A stretch of 64,000 bases of DNA from Leptolyngbya sp. O-77 (GCF_001548395.1 NZ_AP017367.1:5245001-5309000); one strand, 5' to 3'; counted from the first letter of the stretch, positions 7,849-16,116 are shown. Notes: generated by a model not told the origin, from the sequence alone. Made by a program: numbers and translations.

Positions 7849-9042
7849 TCAGGTTGCAACGGCTAAATCTCGCTCCTGCAACCACTCCGCCTGGTCGTTG
7901 TTAAAGGGCGATAGGGCCCGCAGGCGTTCCACAATTTCGGGCATGACGGCGAGCACCTGGCGGATTTCGGCTTCGGTGGTGTAGCGGGAAAGGCTGAAGC
8001 GGATAGAGCCGTGGAGGATGGTATAGGGCAGCCCCATGGCCGTCAGCACATGGGAGGGGTCGAGGCTGCCGGAGGTGCAGGCGGAGCCGGAGGAGGCACA
8101 GATACCCTCGCGGTTGAGCATGAACAGGATGGCTTCCCCTTCGATGTACTTGAAGCCGATGTTGGTGGTGTTGGGCAGCCGGAGGGCACCGCCGCCGTTG
8201 ACTACGGTATCGGGGATAGTGGTCAAAATGCCGCACTCCAGCAGATCCCGCAGTTCGGCTTCGCGCTGGACATGGGCCAAGTGGATCTGGGCCAGTTCCG
8301 CCGCTTTGCCTAGGGCAACGATACCTGGCACATTGTGGGTGCCCGCCCGGCGGCCCCGCTCCTGGTGGCCCCCCAGCAAAAAGGGGCGGAAGCGGAAGCC
8401 TTTACGGACGTACAATGCGCCGATACCCTTGGGGGCGTGGAGCTTGTGGCCCGAGAGGGTGAGCAGGTCGATGGGGCTGGTGGACAGGTCAATAGGCACC
8501 TTGCCGACGGCCTGCACGGCATCGACGTGGTAGGCGGCTCCGTAGGCTTTGGCGATCGCCCCAATCTGCTCCACTGGAAAGATCACCCCGGTTTCGTTGT
8601 TGGCATACATCGTAGTAACCAGAGCCGTGCCGCCGGTCATTGCCGCCTCCAGTTCCATCAAGTCCAGCTCGCCGCGCCCGTCCACGGAGAGGTAGGTGAC
8701 GGTGTAGCCCCGCTTCTCCAGGTGCTTGCACACCGCCAGAATCGCCGGGTGCTCGACTGCTGTGGTGACGATGTGGCGCTTCTCCGGCTGGGCCGCCAGG
8801 GCAGCGTGGATGGCGGTGTTGTTGCCCTCACTGCCGCAGCTATTGAAGATAATCTCCGTCGGCTCGGCCCCCAGCAGAGCAGCCACCTGCTCCCGGGCGG
8901 TTTCAATTGCCGCTCCTACCTGGCCGCCAAAGCTGTGCATCGACGACGGGTTGCCGTATAGCTCGCTCAGGTAGGGCAGCATCGCCGCCAAAACGTCGGG
9001 GTCGATGCGGGTGGTGGCGTTGTTGTCGAGATAAGTGACCAT
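7849..9042 (-). CDS. nifS: NifS, cysteine desulfurase
   Basis: PLP enzyme that supplies sulfur to NifU. The 397 residues show the class V aminotransferase fold: the PLP lysine is Lys200 in LSGHKLHAPKG, and the active-site persulfide cysteine is Cys322 in CASSGSACTSGSLDPS. It starts MVTYLDNNATT, the standard NifS N-terminus. It is preceded by fdxN and followed by nifU, the conserved cyanobacterial order nifB-fdxN-nifS-nifU. Confidence 0.97.
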   Translation of the reverse strand: MVTYLDNNATTRIDPDVLAAMLPYLSELYGNPSSMHSFGGQVGAAIETAREQVAALLGAEPTEIIFNSCGSEGNNTAIHAALAAQPEKRHIVTTAVEHPAILAVCKHLEKRGYTVTYLSVDGRGELDLMELEAAMTGGTALVTTMYANNETGVIFPVEQIGAIAKAYGAAYHVDAVQAVGKVPIDLSTSPIDLLTLSGHKLHAPKGIGALYVRKGFRFRPFLLGGHQERGRRAGTHNVPGIVALGKAAELAQIHLAHVQREAELRDLLECGILTTIPDTVVNGGGALRLPNTTNIGFKYIEGEAILFMLNREGICASSGSACTSGSLDPSHVLTAMGLPYTILHGSIRFSLSRYTTEAEIRQVLAVMPEIVERLRALSPFNNDQAEWLQERDLAVAT

Positions 9043-9051
9043 GGCAGTTAG

Positions 9052-9147
9052 AGAATTTTGGATTGGGAATTTTGGATTGGGAATTTTGGATCGGAGATGG
9101 TACTTCCGGCTCCCCTCTCTCTGAGGGAGAGGGACTGGGGGTGAGGG
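9052..9147. repeat. fdxN-nifS junction repeats
   Basis: Two tandem GGATTGGGAATTTT units (about 9058-9087) followed by a dispersed palindrome (9107-9146, arms CCCTCTCTCTGAGGGAGAGGG, tail GGGGGTGAGGG). There is no coding potential of its own. Confidence 0.6.
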
Positions 9148-9522
9148 TCAATGGGCCGTTTGCAATCGCTTCAAAGCCTGCGAATAGGTATCAAACCAGT
9201 GGTGCCAATAGCTCGACTCCTGCATCCCCCGGAGCCTGGCCACCATGCGGGTGTAGGTGGCAAACCAGGCCTCCCAGTAGTCGGGCGATCGCTCCAATGT
9301 TGAGGACGATGGCACCGCCGCCACGCCACTGGTCAGAGGCACACAGCCCTCGTTAGTAGGGCAGATAGCCCAGCACTGGGCCACCCCGTAGGTTCCCTGA
9401 CACTGGTTGCAGCGATCGCTCGCAATCCAGAATTTTGTGCCATCGGTCTGAATCGCCCCCGTGGGGCAGGCGGAGAGGCAACGCCGACAACCGATACAGC
9501 TTTGGGTGATGGTGTAGCTCAT
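9148..9522 (-). CDS. fdxN: FdxN-type 2[4Fe-4S] ferredoxin
   Basis: Low-potential ferredoxin of the nifB-fdxN-nifS-nifU operon, thought to serve NifB or cofactor assembly. The first cluster motif is C9-x2-C12-x2-C15-x3-C19-P (SCIGCRRCLSACPTGAI). The second is C38-x2-C41-x8-C50-x3-C54-P, with the longer inter-cysteine loop seen in nif-associated ferredoxins. A C-terminal extension of about 60 residues (rich in W and Y, no cysteine) follows and makes it 124 residues long. GGAGG 7 bases before the ATG supports the start. Confidence 0.9.
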   Translation of the reverse strand: MSYTITQSCIGCRRCLSACPTGAIQTDGTKFWIASDRCNQCQGTYGVAQCWAICPTNEGCVPLTSGVAAVPSSSTLERSPDYWEAWFATYTRMVARLRGMQESSYWHHWFDTYSQALKRLQTAH

Positions 9523-9534
9523 TGGGGGCCTCCG

Positions 9535-9668
9535 GGGGTGGGCAGGTGGATGGGTGGGCGGGTGGAGGGGATGGTGGGGTAGTGGGTTCGGTTCCCCTCC
9601 TCTGAGGGGCTAGGGGTGGGTTCGGTTCGGTTCCCCCCTCTCCTAGGGAGAGGGGTTAGGGGTGAGGG
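9535..9668. repeat. nifB-fdxN junction: GGGTGG minisatellite plus palindromes
   Basis: 9536-9585 is a run of GGGTGGGC/GGTGGATG units; 9591-9668 holds two dispersed palindromes separated by GGTTCGGTTCGGTTC. Nothing coding is visible. Confidence 0.6.
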
Positions 9669-9674
9669 ACAGAC

Positions 9675-11165
9675 CTATCGTTTCAACACATGCTCGTCAT
9701 AGAACCTGCGGGCTACGGTCTCGATCACGTCGTAGTCTTCGACCACCACCAGGCCCGCTTCCTGCAACCGCTTGCTGGGGCAGGGACCGACTTTAGCCGC
9801 CAGCACCGCTTTGCAGTCAGCAATGGTGTCGATGATGCCCGTCAGCATCGCCTCTTCGCCATAGCCGCCCTGGCAGTAATCGGCCACCTTGCGATGGCTG
9901 ATGAACCGAGCCTCGGCAGCATCCACTTCGTAAATCATGAATTCCTTGGCATGGCCAAAGTGCTGGTTCACAATGCCGCCGCCCTTGGTGGCTACAGCAA
10001 CGAGAACCTTGGGCGAATCCTCCGATCGCTCACCGGGAATGCGGGCGGCGGACTGCTTCTTGGCAGCCACGGCAGCCTTAGCCTGCTCAATGCTAAGATG
10101 CACCGCCTGGCGGGTTTCCAGGCTGTAGTCCACAGGCATTTCCATAAACTTCTGCTTGGTGAATTCCTGGCTGCGGTCTTCCCCCAGCAGACCCACGGCA
10201 TCAGCCCGGCACTGGCGACAGTGGCGCATCAGCTTCAGGTTGCCAGCGCAGTTGTCCTGCACCTGCTTCAGTTCCTTGGGGCTAGGGCCGCGCTGCCCAT
10301 TCAGTCCAAAGTAGGTGCCGTGCTCCGGGGCCGAAATCAGCGGCATGATGTTGTGCAAAAACGCGCCCCGCTCCCGAATAGCGGCATTCACCTCGGGCAT
10401 GTGCTCGTCGTTGATGCCAGGAATCAGTACGGAATTGACCTTGCAGAGAATGTCAGCCTCTTTCAAAGCCTGCAATCCCTCCATCTGCCGCTCGTGGAGG
10501 ATGCGTACCCCCTCAAGGCCCCGATAGCGCTTGCGGCGGTAGTGAACCCAGGGATAAATCTTCTCGCCCACGCTGGGGTCCACCATATTAATAGTGATGG
10601 TGACATGATCGACATTTAGCGCTTTGATGCGATCCACATAATCCGGCAGCATCAGGCCGTTGGTGGAGAGGCAGAGCTTGATGTCCGGGGCCCGCTCGGC
10701 GATCAGCTCAAAGGTGCGGAAGGTTTTTTCGGGGTTCGCCAGGGGATCGCCGGGGCCAGCGATGCCTAGCACGGTCATCTGAGGAATTTTGCCCGCCACC
10801 ACTAAGACCTTGTGGGCAGCCTCTTCGGGAGTAAGCAGTTCGCTGACCACACCGGGGCGGCTCTCGTTGGCGCAGTCGTACTTGCGGTTGCAGTAGTTGC
10901 ACTGAATGTTGCAGGCGGGGGCTACTGCGACATGCATCCGGGCATAGTGGTGGTGGGCCTCTTCGCTGTAGCAGGGATGCTTTTCAATGCGGGCCTGGAT
11001 GCTCTCGCTGAGGGCGGTGTCGGTCTTGGTAGTGCAGCCAGAGGCGGTCGTGCCACAGCCGCCGCCCGCCGGTTTGACCACGGTTTTGGTCTTGGTCAGG
11101 GTAATGTCCAGATCGGGCGTCGCGGTGGGCGCGGAGGTCAGGGCAGAGGATGGCGGTGGCGTCAT
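9675..11165 (-). CDS. nifB: NifB, radical SAM FeMo-cofactor biosynthesis protein
   Basis: Makes NifB-co, the [8Fe-9S-C] precursor of FeMo-co. The 496 residues comprise a 50-residue Cys/Thr-rich N-terminal lead, the radical SAM domain with Cys85-x3-Cys89-x2-Cys92 (ACNIQCNYCNRKYDC), the conserved MRHCRQCRADAVGLLGED segment, and a fused NifX-like domain from about residue 388 (VLVAVATKGGGIVNQHFGHA). This is the usual cyanobacterial NifB-NifX-domain architecture. It is the first gene of the minus-strand nif block, with the 1.3-kb regulatory region upstream; no strong Shine-Dalgarno is seen. Confidence 0.97.
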   Translation of the reverse strand: MTPPPSSALTSAPTATPDLDITLTKTKTVVKPAGGGCGTTASGCTTKTDTALSESIQARIEKHPCYSEEAHHHYARMHVAVAPACNIQCNYCNRKYDCANESRPGVVSELLTPEEAAHKVLVVAGKIPQMTVLGIAGPGDPLANPEKTFRTFELIAERAPDIKLCLSTNGLMLPDYVDRIKALNVDHVTITINMVDPSVGEKIYPWVHYRRKRYRGLEGVRILHERQMEGLQALKEADILCKVNSVLIPGINDEHMPEVNAAIRERGAFLHNIMPLISAPEHGTYFGLNGQRGPSPKELKQVQDNCAGNLKLMRHCRQCRADAVGLLGEDRSQEFTKQKFMEMPVDYSLETRQAVHLSIEQAKAAVAAKKQSAARIPGERSEDSPKVLVAVATKGGGIVNQHFGHAKEFMIYEVDAAEARFISHRKVADYCQGGYGEEAMLTGIIDTIADCKAVLAAKVGPCPSKRLQEAGLVVVEDYDVIETVARRFYDEHVLKR

Positions 11166-11645
11166 GGGTTTGGGGAGGTAGGGGTGGATAGGGCGGGGTT
11201 GGAACGCATGGCGGCGCAGCCAGACAAGGGCTGGAGAATTTCCTTCGCCAGCTGGTGGGTGCCCTCAGGGGAGCAGAACCCATCAGCCAGCGACGTGCTG
11301 ATAAAGGCGATTCCCCTGCGTGGGTGGTGTCGCGAGGAAATCGGTGGGCTGTTCGATTGCTGTTTAGGCACTGACAGGGCAACGTGTCAAAGTTATTAGC
11401 TTTAACCAAGCTGGGGTTGACGTTGCCATCTGCTGAGTACCCTTTCAGGTATCGAGTAACGCTGGTGTGTTCGGCGTTGAAAGAGTTATAGCAACGGGAA
11501 TTTTGCTGCTTTGGTCGCTTGTCCCGGTAGAGTTGATTGAATGATTAGCGGTGTACTTAACTGCCAGACACCCGGATTACAGAAACCTTGATCTTTTTTG
11601 GCAGGGTGGGGGGCTAGTATTTCCCAAGAGAAATGCTGGTATTTC

Positions 11646-11747
11646 AATAGCCGAGTGCTGTATTTCTGTACTCAGATGAAGTGCCCATTGGAGAAAGGAT
11701 TTAGCATTGGTATAACGCTTTAAATAGCCGAGGTTTCTGAGTACTCA
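11646..11747. promoter_or_regulatory. Duplicated candidate regulator site upstream of nifB/nifP
   Basis: Two copies of AATAGCCGAG (about 11646 and 11723) are each followed by a TTTCTG..TACTCA element; in the second copy the element is the perfect palindrome TGAGTACTCA. Regular duplication about 77 bp apart suggests cooperative protein binding. Assignment to a regulator is not possible from sequence alone. Confidence 0.45.
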
Positions 11748-12066
11748 AAGCTCGCATTTTGGCATCATTTACTACAGAATGAACGTTGTTTTCAAGTGTC
11801 AAATATTAAACCGTATCGATTTTGTCTGTCTGCTTAGCGTAATGGTTATCAACGTTACTTTTAGTGGGTTAAGAAATGTTTTGGCAGCCCGGAGCGTGAT
11901 GAGTTTGCCGACTTGGATGACTGGGTAATCTCAATCCCAAATCTCTCTTAGAGAGGGACTTTGAAATTTCAGTTCTCTGCTTCTCTCAGGGGTTGGGGAG
12001 ATAGAAGCAGACTTCAGATATTCAGACGGTTTATCAGACGGTTTACTAGTTGGTTTACTTTCTTCA

Positions 12067-12108
12067 AGGGCAACAGATGTAGGGCAACAGATGTAGGGCA
12101 ACAGATGT
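12067..12108. repeat. Exact tandem repeat, 3 x 14 bp
   Basis: Unit AGGGCAACAGATGT repeated three times without a mismatch, in the nifB-nifP intergenic region. Confidence 0.9.
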
Positions 12109-12492
12109 TAAGGATTTCTGAATTAAATAGAGGAGCTTCTGATAAATCTGCTACAGTTTTTTGTGTTAAAGGCCAATTGCAGGCTTGGAAGCCCCTATCT
12201 TGAGTGCATAATTGACAGAATCTTGACCCACTTGCTAAATCATCTAAAGCCTTTGCTGAGTCAGAATTTTTGGTGAGTACATAATGCTTGAACCTAGGGG
12301 TAAAAATGCGTCTTCCCGCCATGAGAAATACCCGTCCCCTGACCATCAAAAACTTTTTTCCCTTGAATTGATAGGGGATTTGGGGTTGAGTGCAGTCGTA
12401 ATTGGTTTAGTCATCTGGATGAGTTAGCCCTCAACTGGCAGTCTTGAAGTCATTGCTATAAAGCAGAGAAACAAAACGCCTCCACTGGAGCT

Positions 12493-13218
12493 ATGTTTCT
12501 CTCTTTTTCTCGCAGTTTTACCCAGCCTTCGGTCGATATCCCCAAGCGGTTGCCCATTCTGGCCGCTTTACGAGAGGACTTTGCCATCATCTTTAAACGC
12601 GATCCGGCGGCGAGTCACTGGCTGGAGGTGCTGTGCTGCTATCCCGGCCTGCACGCCCTGGCCGCCCATCGCCTAGCCCACGGATTGCGCGATCGCGGCA
12701 TCCCTTTTCTGCCCCGGTTTATCGCCCACCTCAGCCGCTTTTTCACAGGCATCGACATTCATCCCGGTGCCCAGATTGGCCAGGGTGTCTTCATCGACCA
12801 CGGCATGGGCGTGGTGATTGGTGAGACGGCGATCGTGGGCGATTACTGCCTGATTTACCAGGGAGTCACCTTGGGGGGCACTGGCAAAGAGACTGGCAAG
12901 CGCCACCCCACTGTGGGCAGTCATGTGGTAATTGGTTCCGGGGCCAAGGTGCTTGGCAACATTACCCTTGGCGACTATGCCCGCATTGGGGCCGGGGCGG
13001 TGGTGCTGCAATCGGTGCCTGCCCACTGCACCGCTGTCGGCGTGCCCAGCCGCAATGTCTGCCGCTGCAATACCGCCACCGCTCCCCTGGATCATGCCCA
13101 ACTGCCCGATGCCGAAGCGAGGACGATCCGCGCCCTACTCGATCGCATCGAAACCTTGGAAACTCAGGTGAGCCAACTCAGACAGTCTGCCCCTATCCCC
13201 GTGGAGCTAGTGCCATGA
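12493..13218 (+). CDS. nifP: NifP, serine O-acetyltransferase (CysE family)
   Basis: Makes O-acetylserine for the extra cysteine needed by Fe-S cluster assembly during N2 fixation. The 241 residues have an N-terminal helical domain (LREDFAIIFKRDPAASHWLE), then left-handed beta-helix hexapeptide repeats containing IDIHPGAQIGQGVFIDHGMG and GVTLGGTGKETGKRHPTVG, the catalytic His/Asp region typical of CysE. It is shorter at the C-terminus than some housekeeping enzymes. It is the first gene of the plus-strand nif block and overlaps the next gene by 4 bases (ATGA), so translation is coupled. Confidence 0.92.
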   Translation: MFLSFSRSFTQPSVDIPKRLPILAALREDFAIIFKRDPAASHWLEVLCCYPGLHALAAHRLAHGLRDRGIPFLPRFIAHLSRFFTGIDIHPGAQIGQGVFIDHGMGVVIGETAIVGDYCLIYQGVTLGGTGKETGKRHPTVGSHVVIGSGAKVLGNITLGDYARIGAGAVVLQSVPAHCTAVGVPSRNVCRCNTATAPLDHAQLPDAEARTIRALLDRIETLETQVSQLRQSAPIPVELVP

Positions 13219-13481
13219 ACTCGTCTTCTTCTGTCTCCGGTTGGGGACAAGTGATTTCAGTGAACCGATGCGATCGCTGGTCGATCTTCCTCCGCCTGCG
13301 AGATTTGAATATCCCCTGCGCTTGCCCGACAGATGGCACGCTTCGAGTAGAGGTCAACCACGCCCTTGCGCTATTGCTGGTTCGCAGTGCCCTGTTTCAG
13401 TTTTCCTGCTCTCGCCAGGAACGGGTGGACTGGCTGGAAAGATGCTGGCGGAGCCGGGAGGAATGCGTAGCTAATTCGTGA
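13215..13481 (+). CDS. Small conserved-looking nif-cluster protein of unknown function
   Basis: 88 residues starting in the ATGA overlap with nifP, hence clearly meant to be co-translated. I do not recognise a named family. It has a basic, Trp/Arg-rich composition: NRCDRWSIFLRLRDL, a central hydrophobic LALLLVRSALFQF, then RQERVDWLERCWRSREECV. There are four cysteines but no metal-binding pattern, and no signal peptide. Small proteins of this kind follow nifP in some cyanobacterial nif clusters; the function is unknown. A role in nitrogen fixation is inferred only from position. Confidence 0.7.
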   Translation: MNSSSSVSGWGQVISVNRCDRWSIFLRLRDLNIPCACPTDGTLRVEVNHALALLLVRSALFQFSCSRQERVDWLERCWRSREECVANS

Positions 13482-13584
13482 CACTTCTGATTCTAAAAAT
13501 TATCCAAATCCTCAATCGCTAACTCTGAATTTTTGTTTTGCCTAATCTCTTGTCTAATCCGAAATTCCCAATCGAAAGTCTCCA

Positions 13585-13803
13585 ATGCTAACCACTGACT
13601 CTTCTACCATTAACGCTCTCAAGGACCAAATCAAAAAGCTCAATAGCAAAGCTGGGCAACTCAAGATGGATCTGCACGATATTGCTGAAGGTCTGCCCGC
13701 CGATTTAGATCTTTTGCCTGATGCAGCAGCCCGCACCTACGAGGTCTATTGCCAACTGCGTGACTTGAAACAACAACTGCACACCCTGGAGCAAGCCCAA
13801 TGA
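13585..13803 (+). CDS. Rop-like small helical nif protein (CCE_0567/Asl1434 type)
   Basis: 72 residues, mostly two helices: INALKDQIKKLNSKAGQLKM and ARTYEVYCQLRDLKQQLHTL, joined by LHDIAEGLPADLDLLPDAA. This matches the Rop-like family (PF05082) found next to nifX/nifW in diazotrophic cyanobacteria; the Cyanothece member folds as an antiparallel helical hairpin and is reported to bind metal. The precise role is unknown. It ends in an ATGA overlap with nifW, so the two are coupled. Confidence 0.8.
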   Translation: MLTTDSSTINALKDQIKKLNSKAGQLKMDLHDIAEGLPADLDLLPDAAARTYEVYCQLRDLKQQLHTLEQAQ

Positions 13804-14117
13804 GTTCTAAAGTAACGACCTTTAATGAAATTACCCAGGCTGAAGACTACTTTGCGTTTTTTGGACTGTCCTACGACCCGCAGTTTCTCAATGTCAATCG
13901 CCTGCACATCTTGCAAAAATTCTCCCGACTGATGCAAGAGAAGGGGGTCGAAAATCCAGATATGGCGAATGATGCCACCTTTAACCAGTACCGAGAACTG
14001 TTGCAGGAGGCTTACAGCCTGTTCCAAACCTCGTCGCCTCTTCAGCAAAAACTGTTCAAAGTTTTCAACAACAAACCCCAAAATGTCGTCCTTCTCTCTG
14101 ACATTGAAGTCGAGTAA
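13800..14117 (+). CDS. nifW: NifW, nitrogenase stabilizing/protective protein
   Basis: 105 residues of the NifW family (PF03206): FNEITQAEDYFAFFGLSYDP, then VNRLHILQKFSRLMQEKG and YRELLQEAYSLFQTSSPLQQ KLF. NifW associates with NifDK and helps with its maturation or oxygen protection. The start lies in the 4-base overlap with the Rop-like gene. A MITE-like element begins 7 bases after the stop, so the reading frame escaped disruption. Confidence 0.9.
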   Translation: MSSKVTTFNEITQAEDYFAFFGLSYDPQFLNVNRLHILQKFSRLMQEKGVENPDMANDATFNQYRELLQEAYSLFQTSSPLQQKLFKVFNNKPQNVVLLSDIEVE

Positions 14118-14123
14118 GACATT

Positions 14124-14213
14124 AGGACTTATGCAGTTGGACAATTGCTTGCAGGCTGCACCCGTAAGCAATTGTCCAAAACCCAGAAAACTTGTCGCAA
14201 GTACGTAAGTCCT
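14124..14213. mobile_element. MITE-like element, copy 1 (with target duplication)
   Basis: 90-bp element with terminal inverted repeats AGGACTTATGCA and TACGTAAGTCCT, an internal inverted repeat (AGTTGGACAATTGCTTGC / GTAAGCAATTGTCC), and a perfect 6-bp direct repeat GACATT on both sides (14118-14123, 14214-14219). A second copy lies at 26680-26783. It is non-coding, so it would need a transposase in trans. Confidence 0.85.
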
Positions 14214-14284
14214 GACATTTTGAATTTTCAGGTTTGAACCGTGAATTTCAGTCAAAGCTTCAAGCTGCAATCTCAAAATTTTCC

Positions 14285-14322
14285 ATCCCTATCTCCCTAT
14301 CTCCCTATCTCCCTATCTCTCT
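14285..14322. repeat. 8-bp microsatellite abutting hesA
   Basis: About four copies of ATCTCCCT ending four bases before the hesA ATG, occupying the position where a Shine-Dalgarno would be. The plus strand is pyrimidine-rich here. Confidence 0.75.
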
Positions 14323-14325
14323 GTC

Positions 14326-15126
14326 ATGACAACACTCCATGCTATGCTCTCACCTACCGAGCGCGATCGCTACCGTCGTCAAATGCAAATCCCTGGCTTT
14401 GGCCAGGAGTCGCAGGAACGACTGAAATCCACTACTGCCCTAGTGACTGGGGTGGGCGGACTGGGCGGCACAGCAGCGCTGTATCTGGCGGCGGCGGGGG
14501 TGGGGCGGTTGATTTTGCTGCGGGGGGGCGACCTTCAGCGGGATGACTTGAATCGTCAGGTGCTGATGACCGATGACTGGGTAGGTAGGCCGAGGGTGCT
14601 CAAGGCCCAACAGACCTTGGCCGCCTTTAACCCCGACATTGAGATTGAAGCGGTGTGCGAGTACGTTACTGCTGAAAACATCGATGCTCTGGTGCAGCGG
14701 GCAGACATCGCCCTAGACTGCGCCTTTGACTTCAAAGAGCGCGATTTGCTCAACGCCGCCTGTGTGCGCTGGGGCAAGCCGATGGTGGAAGCGGCGATGA
14801 ACGCAATGGAGGGCTACTTGCTCACCGTGATTCCGGGGAAAACCCCCTGCCTGTCGTGCTTGTTTCCCGAAAAACCGGAGTGGGATCGCTGGGGCTTTGG
14901 AGTGCTGGGGGCGGTGTCGGGCACCCTGGCCTGCTTGGCGGCCCTGGAAGCGATCAAACTTGTCACTGGGTTGGGCGAGCCGCTGCTGGGTCAGCTCCTC
15001 ACTATGGATCTGGCGCGGGCAGAGTTTGCTAAACGCCGTGCCTACTACGACCCGGATTGCCCGGTGTGCGGTGGGGTGAAGGCAAAGGGCGATCGCACTA
15101 TTCCCGTAGCAATGGCGAGGAGGTAG
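14326..15126 (+). CDS. hesA: HesA, ThiF/MoeB/HesA-family E1-like adenylyltransferase
   Basis: 266 residues of the ThiF/E1 superfamily found in cyanobacterial nif clusters and probably involved in metallocluster or molybdenum cofactor supply. Seen: nucleotide motif VTGVGGLGGTAALYLAAAGV (about 43-62), RxxxxQ-type arginine finger region DRYRRQMQIPGFG near the N-terminus, and paired zinc ligands CLSC (about residues 180-183) and CPVCGG (about 246-250). The start follows a CTCCCTAT microsatellite with no Shine-Dalgarno; an internal ATG (MLSPTERDRY, residue 7) would also fit. Confidence 0.9.
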   Translation: MTTLHAMLSPTERDRYRRQMQIPGFGQESQERLKSTTALVTGVGGLGGTAALYLAAAGVGRLILLRGGDLQRDDLNRQVLMTDDWVGRPRVLKAQQTLAAFNPDIEIEAVCEYVTAENIDALVQRADIALDCAFDFKERDLLNAACVRWGKPMVEAAMNAMEGYLLTVIPGKTPCLSCLFPEKPEWDRWGFGVLGAVSGTLACLAALEAIKLVTGLGEPLLGQLLTMDLARAEFAKRRAYYDPDCPVCGGVKAKGDRTIPVAMARR

Positions 15127-15265
15127 CCCATGACCTTTTCTCGCGATCCACCTTGAGGTAGCGGTGGGCAATGCCTATCCTACAACAGCACTGCCAAAAT
15201 CCAGAATCGCCAATCCAAAATTCATCTACCCCTTTACCCATCCAATTCTTACCTATCCATTTGCT

Positions 15266-15634
15266 ATGACTATCACAATTACCGAACTCGCCGAACTGCG
15301 CTTGCGTACCTTCCTGCGCGGCACCCCGAACTACACTCCCGAACGCGGCGTTCGTTTGGCGGTGAAAGACGGCGGCTGCAACGGCTACGAGTACGATATT
15401 AAAATTGCCAACGCTCCTAAGCCCGACGATCGGGTTGTGGAATCGGGCAGTTTGAAGGTTTTTGTGGACCCCATAAGCTGGCCCCTGCTGGACGGCATTG
15501 TGGTGGACTACATCGATAGCCTGCTAGAGAGCGGGTTTAAATTCACCAACCCCAACGCCACTGCCACCTGCGGCTGCGGCAAGTCGTTCCAGGCGGCGGG
15601 CGATTGCAGCCCTGCTGGGGTGCCCTGTAGTTAA
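15266..15634 (+). CDS. hesB: HesB/IscA-family Fe-S carrier (nif type)
   Basis: A-type Fe-S carrier. The start is taken at MTITITELAELRLRTFL, which follows repetitive upstream codons (translated TACCCATCC-like tract) that do not resemble the family. The 122 residues carry the three conserved ligands Cys38 (KDGGCNGYEY) and Cys102/Cys104 (TCGCGKSF), plus three further C-terminal cysteines (GDCSPAGVPCS). It is the usual neighbour of hesA and fdxH in cyanobacterial nif clusters. Confidence 0.92.
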   Translation: MTITITELAELRLRTFLRGTPNYTPERGVRLAVKDGGCNGYEYDIKIANAPKPDDRVVESGSLKVFVDPISWPLLDGIVVDYIDSLLESGFKFTNPNATATCGCGKSFQAAGDCSPAGVPCS

Positions 15635-15743
15635 AGGCTTTGAGCATTGAGTTTTTGGACTGCGTTTTTAGGCTTGAATGCAGGAATTCGACTCAGCACT
15701 CAAAGTTCAACATCCACAAACTGCCTCTCAAAGGAGTCCTACC

Positions 15744-16046
15744 ATGACGAAAACCTATCAAGTTCGTCTAATCAACAAGAAGCGTAATATCGATGTCACT
15801 ATTCCGGTGGATGAGAACACTTACATCATTGACGCGGCAGAAGAGAACGACATTGACCTACCCTTCTCCTGTCGGTCGGGCGCTTGCTCTAGCTGCGTTG
15901 GCAAACTGGTCGAAGGTGAGGTTAATCAGGAGGAGCAGTCTTTTCTAGACGACGAGCAGATTGCCAAGGGCTTTATCGTACTTTGCTCATCGTATCCGCG
16001 ATCGGACTGCACGATTAAGACCCATATGGAGGCGTATTTAATTTGA
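15744..16046 (+). CDS. fdxH: FdxH, nif-specific [2Fe-2S] plant-type ferredoxin
   Basis: Electron donor to NifH. The start MTKTYQVRLINKKRNID is preceded by AAGGAG at 15731-15736 and gives 100 residues, the normal length. Cluster ligands are Cys43, Cys48, Cys51 (FSCRSGACSSCVGK) and Cys81 (VLCSSYPRSDC). The ending IKTHMEAYLI is typical of FdxH rather than photosynthetic PetF. The gene is best known from heterocystous strains but is also found in non-heterocystous diazotrophs. Confidence 0.93.
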   Translation: MTKTYQVRLINKKRNIDVTIPVDENTYIIDAAEENDIDLPFSCRSGACSSCVGKLVEGEVNQEEQSFLDDEQIAKGFIVLCSSYPRSDCTIKTHMEAYLI

Positions 16047-16116
16047 CGATTAAGGGGGTGCATTGCTCCGTGGATGCAGCCTACGGTTGACCCAATCTTT
16101 TCGCTGGAGTTGCGTC

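Larger units (their letters stand above)
11166..12492. promoter_or_regulatory. Divergent nifB/nifP intergenic region
   Basis: 1.3 kb with no convincing gene; two weak frames (11961-12203 plus, 12014-12349 minus) are repeat-derived and look non-coding. It must hold the promoters of both nif blocks. Visible structure: a duplicated motif AATAGCCGAG followed by TTTCTG..TACTCA (11646-11675 and 11723-11747), a perfect palindrome TGAGTACTCA (11738-11747), a further CTGAGTAC at 11433-11440, a degenerate dispersed palindrome at about 11940-12000, repeated CAGACGGTTTA units at about 12022-12046, and an exact 3x14-bp repeat. CnfR/PatB is the known nif activator in cyanobacteria, but I cannot assign these motifs to it. 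Confidence 0.6.

Noticed and set aside
9690..10619. 309-codon plus-strand frame
   Set aside because: Antisense shadow of nifB.
11961..12349. Two short frames in the nifB-nifP region (80 and 111 codons)
   Set aside because: They run over tandem repeats and palindromes, lack ribosome binding sites and resemble nothing known.
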